From contig JALSTO010000018.1 of the NCBI GenBank assembly GCA_026983685.1, forward strand, positions 1-5,106: a stretch of 5,106 nucleotides of DNA. The letters are read 5' to 3'. The notes beneath the pieces were generated by a model. The model was not told where the DNA came from, did no database searches, and worked only from the letters and a program-made list of their open reading frames with translations. Position numbers and translations under genes: made by a program. Positions 1 through 5,089 of this stretch are shown here, one piece after another; position 1 is the stretch's first letter; each line of letters opens with the position of its first letter. The stretch is from Aquificaceae bacterium. GTDB lineage: Bacteria > Aquificota > Aquificia > Aquificales > Aquificaceae.

Positions 1-443
1 AAAGCCTTAAAGCCTTTCCCCTCTATGAAGTTCCTGCCCTTCCAGACCTGAACCTTCCCTTTTCCGTACAGGAGATCCCTGTTGAAGTCAATGGTAGCCC
101 TGTCGGTTTTGAAGAAGAAAGCTTCGCCCCTTATCTCAACACCTCCCTTTAAGACTCCCCTGTTCCTGTCTCTCAGAAAGGTTATCGCACTTGCCCTAAC
201 CACATATCCGCTTGTGGACCTGAGCTCAACATCAAGCAGGGATAGTTCCCTACCGAAAGAGACGAGCTCCCTGCCGTGAATTCTCCACTCCTCCCCTGAT
301 TCGCCGAAGACCTTTATGGACACCCCCTGGGCTATGCTCTTCTCCTGAACGTAAACCCTTGCCTCCTTTCTTAGTTTCTCTATGTAAGCTAAGGAGAGCG
401 TGCACAGGAGCAAAAAGATAAAGTGGGGTAGCAATGACTTCAT
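1..443 (-). CDS. lptC: LptC-like LPS export protein, 3' end beyond the window
   Basis: Translating the minus strand from the ATG at 443 gives 147 residues open to the window edge; the C-terminus is not in view. Residues 3-19 form a hydrophobic N-terminal segment, a membrane anchor or signal peptide, as LptC proteins have. The rest is a beta-rich, charged domain with the LptC/OstA pattern: EEWRIHGREL (about 51-60), a TDRATIDFNRDLLYGKGKV stretch (113-131) and a closing IEGKGF (140-145). In the family LptC is a single-pass inner-membrane protein that takes LPS from LptB2FG and passes it to the periplasmic bridge LptA; E. coli LptC is about 190 residues, so roughly a quarter is probably missing here. 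It follows kdsC by 10 bases, the order also seen in E. coli. No Shine-Dalgarno lies at normal distance: an AGGAG sits 17 bases upstream and the leader is a TA repeat, so translation may be coupled to kdsC. An LptA/OstA-family alternative is possible, but the N-terminal segment and position favour LptC. Confidence 0.8.
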   Translation of the reverse strand, partial: MKSLLPHFIFLLLCTLSLAYIEKLRKEARVYVQEKSIAQGVSIKVFGESGEEWRIHGRELVSFGRELSLLDVELRSTSGYVVRASAITFLRDRNRGVLKGGVEIRGEAFFFKTDRATIDFNRDLLYGKGKVQVWKGRNFIEGKGFKA

Positions 444-453
444 ATATATATTT

Positions 454-945
454 TCACAGACTCCTGAGCTTCAGGATCAGGTCACACACTTCCCTGACAG
501 CACCTTCCCCTCCCTTTTTCATCGTGGTGTAAACTGCAAGTTTCCTTACCTCCTTGGGCGAGTTTCTCACCGCTACGGGGAAGCCCACCCTTCTCAGGAC
601 CGGGATGTCAACGATGTCGTCCCCTATAAAGCCTACCTCCTCGTAGGATAGTCCGTGTTTCTTCACTATCTTCTCAAGGACGCTGTCCTTCTGAGTCCTT
701 CCCATGAAGACCTCCTCAATCCCGAGCTCCTCAAGGCGGTTTGCAAGAGCCTGCGACTCCCTTCCGGATATCACGCCTGTCATTATCCCCTGTCTCTGGA
801 GGAGCTTTATACCGAGTCCATCGTGGACATTGAAGACCTTCAAGCTCTCGCCACCTTCTGTGTAGAAGAGCCTCCCGTCGGTGAGGACTCCATCAACATC
901 AAGCAGGAGAAGTTTTAGCTTCTTTGCCCTCTCTCTCAGGCTCAA
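454..945 (-). CDS. kdsC: 3-deoxy-D-manno-octulosonate 8-phosphate phosphatase (KdsC)
   Basis: This 163-residue protein is a complete cytoplasmic HAD-superfamily phosphatase of the capless KdsC type, which forms tetramers. It removes phosphate from KDO-8-phosphate to give KDO for the LPS inner core. The visible motifs are DVDGVLTDG at 16-24 (nucleophile D16, acid/base D18), ISGRES at 59-64 (S60, motif II), the conserved lysine K86 (motif III) and GDDIVD at 108-113 (Mg-binding acidic residues, motif IV). The tail [11 protein letters not shown] (143-153) is typical of KdsC and separates it from other HAD phosphatases. The start is a TTG at 945-943. It is the only reasonable start, because an in-frame TAA lies 15 bases upstream and no ATG follows before residue 55. 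An AAGGGG sits 7 bases before it as ribosome binding site. It begins one base after the stop of the thioredoxin-like gene and is followed closely by the lptC-like gene, so the three form one operon. Confidence 0.95.
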   Translation of the reverse strand: MSLRERAKKLKLLLLDVDGVLTDGRLFYTEGGESLKVFNVHDGLGIKLLQRQGIMTGVISGRESQALANRLEELGIEEVFMGRTQKDSVLEKIVKKHGLSYEEVGFIGDDIVDIPVLRRVGFPVAVRNSPKEVRKLAVYTTMKKGGEGAVREVCDLILKLRSL

Positions 946-946
946 G

Positions 947-1360
947 TCAGCACCCCTTTACCTTTCCCTTCCGGCAAGCGGAGTTAAGAACTTCAAGAAA
1001 CTCATCGGTCTCCTGCAAGCCGAAGACCTGCATTATGAGCTTGTCCTTTTTTGGGTCGTACACCATGAAGGTTGGTGTTCCGAAGGCTCTGAAGCGTCTG
1101 TCAAGTTCGGAAGGTATGTCCTCAACATCTATCGGCACCACGACGAAGGCTCTCTCCATAAGTTCGCTGACCTTTGGGTCAACGAAGACCACATCCTCCA
1201 TATACTTGCAGAAGTTACAACCCTCCTCGTAAAAGTAGAGCAGAACAAGCTTTCCCTCCTTTTTGGCAACCCGAACTCCCTCATTGAAATCGGGATACCA
1301 CCGAGAGGAGAGGGCTAAACTCATAAACAGGAGAAGCGGAATAATAATACGAGCAACCAT
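947..1360 (-). CDS. Exported thioredoxin-fold thiol-disulfide protein
   Basis: This 137-residue protein has an N-terminal signal peptide or anchor (a hydrophobic run at about 4-18 after MVAR) followed by one thioredoxin domain. The redox site is C48-N-F-C51 in the context [13 protein letters not shown], and the cis-proline is P96 in GTPTF (94-98). The layout (Ala-Lys-Lys-Glu-Gly-Lys before the strand, then CxxCKYM) matches the Thioredoxin_7/DsbD-gamma/SoxW-like group rather than cytosolic thioredoxin with WCGPC. Two more cysteines, C129 and C137 (the last residue), may form a second pair. The likely place of action is the periplasm, in reducing or isomerising disulfides; the partner is unknown. 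It is the first gene of a tight operon with kdsC and lptC, which suggests, but does not prove, a link to cell-envelope assembly. The ATG at 1360 is chosen because it precedes the signal segment. There is no Shine-Dalgarno, and the promoter appears to lie in the 17-base gap to the divergent deacetylase gene. Confidence 0.85.
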   Translation of the reverse strand: MVARIIIPLLLFMSLALSSRWYPDFNEGVRVAKKEGKLVLLYFYEEGCNFCKYMEDVVFVDPKVSELMERAFVVVPIDVEDIPSELDRRFRAFGTPTFMVYDPKKDKLIMQVFGLQETDEFLEVLNSACRKGKVKGC

Positions 1361-1377
1361 AGACTAAAATATAAACC
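1361..1377. promoter_or_regulatory. Candidate bidirectional promoter core between divergent genes
   Basis: Only 17 bases separate the two divergent start codons. On the plus strand TAAAAT (1365-1370, 5 of 6 matches to TATAAT) lies 7 bases before the ATG at 1378. On the minus strand TATATT (1373-1368, 5 of 6) lies 7 bases before the ATG at 1360. The two -10-like boxes overlap by three bases, and each would place transcription start at or next to its start codon, giving leaderless mRNAs. This agrees with the absence of a Shine-Dalgarno on either side. No convincing TTGACA -35 element is visible on either strand, so the call rests on -10 matches and spacing in an AT-rich gap. Confidence 0.5.
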
Positions 1378-2307
1378 ATGAGAGCGGGCTTTGTTTACGA
1401 CGATATATACCTGAAACACGACTACCTGGATCACCCCGAGAGAAAGGAAAGGCTTATATCCATAGTGAATCACTTGGAGAAGGCTGGGCTTATGAAGGAG
1501 GTCCTCCGAATTTCTCCGAGGAGGGCAACTCCCGAAGAGGTAGCCCTGAACCACGACCCTGCCTACATACAGGAGATCCATGACTTCTGCACCGCAGGTG
1601 GAGGGTTCCTTGACCCAGACACCTACGCCACTCCCGATAGCTACGATGTCGCCCTTACAGCGGTGGGAGGTGTTCTGGAGGCTATAGACAGGCTCAGGAA
1701 GGGTGAGGTTGACACCGTCTTCTGTGCGATAAGACCTCCCGGGCACCACGCGGAGTATGCAAAGGCTATGGGGTTCTGCCTCTTCAACAACATTGCCGTA
1801 GGTGCTCACTATCTCAGGAAGGGTGGTGTGGAAAAGGTCTTCATAATTGATTTTGACGCCCATCACGGAAACGGGACCCAGAGAAGCTTCTACGAGGATG
1901 ACGCCGTTTTTTACTTCTCAACCCACGAGTATCCCTTCTATCCCGGAACGGGAGGACCAAAGGAGAGAGGAGCTGGAAAGGGTGAGGGCTTCACCCTCAA
2001 CGTTCCCATGCAGGCTGGGGCTGGCGATGAGGACTACCTGCCTGTTTACGAGAAGCTCCTGCCTAAGGTGGTCAGGGAGTTCTCCCCTGATTTTATGCTC
2101 GTCTCCGCAGGCTACGACCTCCACTCCGATGACCCTCTCACCTACCTGAACGTTTCCACAGAAGGGATAAGGCGCATAGTCAGGAGTATCCTGAGTCTAT
2201 CTAAGGAGCTCGGAATACCCTCCCTCTTTGCCCTTGAAGGGGGATACAACCTCAGGGCTCTCGGCGAGAGCGTGGTGGCTACCGTTGAGGAGATGCTCTC
2301 CTCCTGA
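1378..2307 (+). CDS. Class II-like histone deacetylase/acetylpolyamine amidohydrolase family protein
   Basis: This complete 309-residue zinc-dependent deacetylase of the arginase/HDAC fold should hydrolyse an acetyl-amide on lysine or a polyamine to give acetate and free amine. Landmarks in order are the N-terminal DHPERKERL (18-26), RPPGHHAEY (119-127) with the tandem catalytic H123-H124, and DFDAHHGNG (158-166) with zinc ligands D160 and H162. Next come the third zinc ligand D247 in SAGYDLHSDDPL (243-254), and LEGGYN (286-291) with the transition-state tyrosine Y290. N165 stands where class I HDACs have Asp, and the HHGNGTQ motif and MGFCLFNN (131-138) are class II-like, as in bacterial HDAH enzymes; the class I-like AcuC/HDLP type is less likely. 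All catalytic residues are present, so it should be active. The substrate cannot be read from the sequence: acetyl-lysine proteins, acetyl-CoA synthetase or acetylpolyamines are the options. The first ATG matches the family N-terminus. No Shine-Dalgarno is present, so the mRNA is probably leaderless. Confidence 0.9.
   Translation: MRAGFVYDDIYLKHDYLDHPERKERLISIVNHLEKAGLMKEVLRISPRRATPEEVALNHDPAYIQEIHDFCTAGGGFLDPDTYATPDSYDVALTAVGGVLEAIDRLRKGEVDTVFCAIRPPGHHAEYAKAMGFCLFNNIAVGAHYLRKGGVEKVFIIDFDAHHGNGTQRSFYEDDAVFYFSTHEYPFYPGTGGPKERGAGKGEGFTLNVPMQAGAGDEDYLPVYEKLLPKVVREFSPDFMLVSAGYDLHSDDPLTYLNVSTEGIRRIVRSILSLSKELGIPSLFALEGGYNLRALGESVVATVEEMLSS
2287..2303 (+). other. Short perfect hairpin at the end of the deacetylase gene
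   Basis: GAGGAGA (2287-2293) and TCTCCTC (2297-2303) are perfect inverted repeats around a 3-base TGC loop, ending one base before the TGA stop. No run of T follows, so it does not qualify as an intrinsic terminator. It might stabilise the 3' end or be chance within purine-rich Glu-Glu and pyrimidine-rich Ser-Ser codons. Confidence 0.3.
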
Positions 2308-2345
2308 GCTGTGAGTTTAATCATCACGAACCTTCTCCAAAGCGC

Positions 2346-2367
2346 TACATTATAGTTCCCTGAGAGG
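2346..2367 (+). promoter_or_regulatory. Possible -10 box and ribosome binding site of the Fe-S protein gene
   Basis: The 67-base gap after the deacetylase contains TACATT (2346-2351) and the overlapping TATAGT (2351-2356, 5 of 6 to TATAAT). No -35 element is recognisable at the right distance. GAGAGG (2362-2367) lies 7 bases before the ATG at 2375 and is a good Shine-Dalgarno; it decides the start in favour of ATG 2375 over TTG 2369, which would be only one base from it. Whether the gene has its own promoter or is read from the deacetylase transcript is open. Confidence 0.35.
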
Positions 2368-2374
2368 TTTGAGA

Positions 2375-3580
2375 ATGGCGCAGGCTGTTAAGGAAGTCAG
2401 GATAGAGATACCTTTGGATCTTGCCCAGAAGTGCGTCAAGTGCGGGCTCTGCAAGTCCGTCTGCCCCTCCTACCACGGGGAGGAGGGTAGCTACGCAAGG
2501 GGGAGACTTGCCCTCGCGGAGATGGTCGTTAAGGGCGAGATACCCCTGTGTGAAGAGGTGGCAGGGCAATGGAACGAGTGCGCCATGTGCAGGCGCTGTG
2601 AGTGGGTCTGTCCGAACGACGTCCACTACAAGGAAATACTCGTTCAGGCAAGGGAGCTTCAGGAGAGGGAGCTCGGAAGGGATATAGTATCAAGAGCGGG
2701 TCTGAAGAGCCTTGAACTGATGCAGTCCTCCCTTGGCAGGAAGGTGATAAAGGCAGCTGGAAGGCTCAGCACCCTTTTACCTTCGGAGATAAAGACTCCC
2801 CTTCCAACCGGTAGCGTGAAGTTTATGCCAAAGCCCTACGGAAAGCCCTTCGGCATAAGAGGTAAGACCTTTAAAGCTGAAGAGGAGAAGGGAAGGCTCC
2901 TCTTCTTTACCGGCTGTATGATAGATGTGTTTTACGGCAAAACGGGGGAGAGCGTTATAAAGCTCATGAACAGGATAGGGTACACGGTGGTTGTTCCCGA
3001 AGACATAAAGTGCTGTGGGGCTCCACACCTCTACCACGGGAACACCGGTGCCTTTGAGAAGCTGAAGGAACACAACCTGAAGGAGATGGAGAGATACGAG
3101 TTTGATGCCATCGTGGTTGCATGTCCTACCTGCGGAGGTGCACTTATAGAGGACTACGGAAGGGACTGGGAGGTTTACGACTTTGCCCAGCTCCTCTCTG
3201 AGGAAGGAAACCCGAAGTTCAGGGGAGCCAACGAGAGGCTAACGTTCCACGTCCCCTGCCACTCCTATACAGCCATGAAGGTTGATCCCGAGGTCTTCTA
3301 CGGGGTTATGAAAAGGGTTGAGAATACGGAGCTTGTGAGGGCTGAGAAGGCTCAGTCCTGCTGTGGGTTCGCAGGTCTGTGGAGCATAAAGAACCCGAGA
3401 CTCTCCGAGAAGGTTCAGAAGGAGAAGATTGAGGACTTCAAGAGCACGGAGGCGGACTTTGTCCTTACAACCTGTCCGGGCTGTGTCCTTCAACTCAGGG
3501 ACGGCGTAAAGAAGTTCGGTAGCTCCCAAGAGGTTAAGCACTTGGCTGACTACCTTGCGGAGAGGCTTGAGGAGTCTTAA
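2375..3580 (+). CDS. GlcF-like iron-sulfur protein with two [4Fe-4S] motifs and two CCG domains
   Basis: This 401-residue protein has the layout and size of GlcF, the iron-sulfur subunit of glycolate oxidase (about 407 residues in E. coli), and of related heterodisulfide-reductase-type proteins. It starts with two ferredoxin motifs: C20/C23/C26/C30-Pro and C69/C72/C75/C79-Pro. Two cysteine-rich CCG domains follow: C181, C213-C214, C250 and C253 (spacing C-x31-CC-x35-CxxC), then C295, C329-C330, C367 and C370 (C-x33-CC-x36-CxxC). Both CCG sets are complete, so it can bind the usual two cubane clusters plus HdrB-like clusters and probably moves electrons between a flavoprotein dehydrogenase and quinone or thiol partners. 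No membrane segment is seen, so it is cytoplasmic or peripheral. No FAD-binding GlcD-type partner is next to it here, so the substrate (glycolate, lactate, fumarate or disulfide) is unknown. Its TAA overlaps the stop of the convergent reductase gene. The start at ATG 2375 is set by GAGAGG seven bases upstream. Confidence 0.88.
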   Translation: MAQAVKEVRIEIPLDLAQKCVKCGLCKSVCPSYHGEEGSYARGRLALAEMVVKGEIPLCEEVAGQWNECAMCRRCEWVCPNDVHYKEILVQARELQERELGRDIVSRAGLKSLELMQSSLGRKVIKAAGRLSTLLPSEIKTPLPTGSVKFMPKPYGKPFGIRGKTFKAEEEKGRLLFFTGCMIDVFYGKTGESVIKLMNRIGYTVVVPEDIKCCGAPHLYHGNTGAFEKLKEHNLKEMERYEFDAIVVACPTCGGALIEDYGRDWEVYDFAQLLSEEGNPKFRGANERLTFHVPCHSYTAMKVDPEVFYGVMKRVENTELVRAEKAQSCCGFAGLWSIKNPRLSEKVQKEKIEDFKSTEADFVLTTCPGCVLQLRDGVKKFGSSQEVKHLADYLAERLEES

Positions 3581-4506
3581 GCCCAGGAGCTTATACCGTA
3601 GGTGAGGTCGTGATACACCGATAGGAGCGCCTTAGCCCCCTCACCTGCAGCGGTTATTATCTGCTTGGCGAAGATACTTGTGCAGTCACCCGCTGCATAC
3701 ACGCCGGGTTCAGAGGTCCTGTTGTTGCAGTCAATAACTATCTCCCCCCTCTTGTTGAGGACTACACCGAGCTTCTTTGCAAGCTCGGTCTTTGGCTGGA
3801 GACCTATCTCAACAAAGACACCCTCCGCCTCTATCTCGTAGGTCTTGTTCTTCTCCATATCTTCAACGAGAACGCTCCTGACAATCTTTCCGTCGCCCCT
3901 TATCTCCAGAACCCTGTGCCTCAGGAGGGGCTTTACCTTAGAATTCCTCAGGACCTCCTCCAGGAGCACCTCGTCCGCCCTGAATCTGTCGGTGAACTCA
4001 ATCAGGTATATCTCCCTGGCATAGTGGGTCAGCTGTTGGGCAGCCTCAAAGCCAGCGTTTCCTCCTCCGACAACAACGACCCTCATGTCCTTGAAGAAGG
4101 GAGCGTCGCAGGTGTAGCAGTAGGATACGCCCCTTCCAGTGTACTCCCTCTCCCCGGGGACGTTCAGCTTTCTGTGCTCCGAACCTGTGCACAGGAGGAG
4201 GCTTCTCGCTTCATAGCTCTCGCCCGAGAGGGTCTCTACACGGAATCCATCCTTCTCCCTGCTTATATCAACTACCTCGTCAAGGAGTGGCTCAACACCA
4301 AGCTTCTCCATCTGCTTCATCATCCTCTCAACGAGGACGACGCCGTCAACGGCAGTGTAGCTGAGGAAGTTCTCTATCTCACCTGCGGTTATGACCTGAC
4401 CTCCCACCTCACGGGTTATAAGGACGAAGTCCATCTTCTTCCTGGAGGCGTATATGGAAGCGGATATTCCCGCAGGTCCTCCACCCACTATGATCAGCTG
4501 TTTCAT
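3577..4506 (-). CDS. trxB: Thioredoxin reductase-like flavoprotein with an AhpF-like NAD(P)H site
   Basis: This complete 309-residue low-Mr thioredoxin reductase family protein is of normal length. The FAD site is GGGPAG at 8-13 with the second FAD motif GVYAAGDCT at 268-276. The redox-active disulfide is C130-Y-T-C133-D; the usual TrxB motif is CATCD and AhpF has CPHCD. The nucleotide-binding motif is VVGGGNAGFEAA (145-156). The strand after it ends IEFTDRFRAD (169-178), where NADPH-dependent TrxB has HRR followed by FRA. An acidic residue (E170) at this place, as in the EFAPEMKAD region of AhpF, favours NADH over NADPH. The C-terminal half (VFVEIGLQP, then AKQIITAAGEGAKALLS) also reads like AhpF, but the AhpF N-terminal thioredoxin-fold region is absent. 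The family passes electrons from NAD(P)H through FAD to thioredoxin or a glutaredoxin-like partner. Its ATG overlaps the fumarase beta stop as ATGA, so the two are translationally coupled. The symbol trxB is by family; the electron donor is uncertain. Confidence 0.87.
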   Translation of the reverse strand: MKQLIIVGGGPAGISASIYASRKKMDFVLITREVGGQVITAGEIENFLSYTAVDGVVLVERMMKQMEKLGVEPLLDEVVDISREKDGFRVETLSGESYEARSLLLCTGSEHRKLNVPGEREYTGRGVSYCYTCDAPFFKDMRVVVVGGGNAGFEAAQQLTHYAREIYLIEFTDRFRADEVLLEEVLRNSKVKPLLRHRVLEIRGDGKIVRSVLVEDMEKNKTYEIEAEGVFVEIGLQPKTELAKKLGVVLNKRGEIVIDCNNRTSEPGVYAAGDCTSIFAKQIITAAGEGAKALLSVYHDLTYGISSWA

Positions 4507-5060
4507 ATCTCTATCTTTGCGTACCTCTTCCTACCCTCCTCAAAGAGGTCTCCCCCGTAGATGTCGTTGGCAACTATGACAGGAAAGTCCTCAACGTAGA
4601 GCCTCCTTATGGCTTCTGTGCCCAAATCCTCATAGGCTATGAGCTCGGAGGACTTGACATGCTTCTGGAGTAGGGTGGCAACACCGCCGACAGCTGCAAA
4701 GTAAACAGCCTTGTACTTCTTCAGTAGCTCCTTGACCTGAGGAGAGCGATATCCCTTCCCTATCATGCCCTTGAGTCCAAGTTTGAGCAGTGGCTCAACG
4801 TACTTGTCCATCCTTATCGCTGTTGTCGGTCCCGCGGAGCCTATAACCTGACCCGGCTTTGGAGGTGTCGGACCTACGTAGTATATTATCTGCCCCTTAA
4901 GCTCTATGGGTGGGCTCCCCCCTCTTTCTATAGTCTCAACCATCCTCTTGTGGGCTGCGTCCCTTGCGGTGTATATGTAGCCCGTTATAAGTACCTTGTC
5001 CCCAGCCCTCAGGCTCTCAATAACTTCATCCGTAAGGGGTGTGCTTATCCTCTTCTCCAT
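4503..5060 (-). CDS. Class I fumarate hydratase, beta subunit
   Basis: This 185-residue protein matches the C-terminal/beta part of class I [4Fe-4S] fumarases and of L-tartrate dehydratase (FumA C-terminus, TtdB). Signature stretches are GYIYTARDAAHKRM (27-40), YYVGPTPPKPGQVIGSAGPT (60-79) followed by TAIRMDKY (80-87), and GMIGKG (98-103). The ending with EDLGTEAIRRL (144-154) and FPVIVANDIYG (159-169) is also typical. In two-subunit fumarases the alpha subunit carries the Fe-S cluster cysteines and beta completes the active site; the enzyme interconverts fumarate and malate, a step of the reductive TCA cycle in Aquificales. No alpha gene is in view: upstream on this strand there is only an AT-rich gap. 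TtdB is the main alternative, but a tartrate enzyme is less likely in such a genome. The ATG at 5060 fits the family N-terminus. The frame stays open for 15 more codons to the window edge, but that stretch is AT-rich and unlike the family. No Shine-Dalgarno is seen. It is the first visible gene of an operon with the reductase. Confidence 0.92.
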   Translation of the reverse strand: MEKRISTPLTDEVIESLRAGDKVLITGYIYTARDAAHKRMVETIERGGSPPIELKGQIIYYVGPTPPKPGQVIGSAGPTTAIRMDKYVEPLLKLGLKGMIGKGYRSPQVKELLKKYKAVYFAAVGGVATLLQKHVKSSELIAYEDLGTEAIRRLYVEDFPVIVANDIYGGDLFEEGRKRYAKIEI

Positions 5061-5089
5061 GGTTATAAGGATACAATATATCTTAACAG
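5061..5089. promoter_or_regulatory. AT-rich gap upstream of fumarase beta, possible divergent promoter
   Basis: This gap resembles the compact one at 1361-1377. On the minus strand TATCCT (5073-5068) lies 7 bases before the fumarase ATG, and TATATT (5080-5075) is a better -10 match that would leave a leader of about 7 bases. On the plus strand TACAAT (5072-5077, 5 of 6) precedes an ATG at 5090. No -35 element is clear on either strand and no Shine-Dalgarno is seen for fumarase beta. Confidence 0.35.

Noticed and set aside
11..14. Lipoprotein signal in the LptC-like N-terminus (Cys at residue 14)
   Set aside because: The residues before the cysteine are Leu-Leu-Leu, which does not fit the lipobox with Ala/Ser and Gly/Ala at -2 and -1. 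The entry's position numbers are residues of that protein.
444..453. TA-repeat between kdsC and lptC as an internal promoter
   Set aside because: A -10 box here would place transcription start inside lptC, downstream of its ATG, so it more likely is just an AT-rich leader.
881..1318. Plus-strand open frame of 145 codons
   Set aside because: It is antisense to the thioredoxin-like and kdsC genes, both supported by motifs; the product has no coherent domain.
1321..1866. Minus-strand open frame of 181 codons across the divergent promoter
   Set aside because: It is antisense to the deacetylase and overlaps the thioredoxin-like gene in another frame. No family motif is visible.
2369..2371. TTG as start of the Fe-S protein gene
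   Set aside because: It lies one base after the GAGAGG ribosome binding site; the ATG at 2375 has normal spacing.
3578..3593. Inverted repeat TAAGC...GCTTA as a terminator for the convergent genes
   Set aside because: The stem is only 5 bp with a 6-base loop, and no T run follows on either strand.
3916..4560. Plus-strand open frame of 214 codons
   Set aside because: It lies antisense to the reductase and fumarase genes, whose motifs are unmistakable. It has no recognisable domain and no ribosome binding site.
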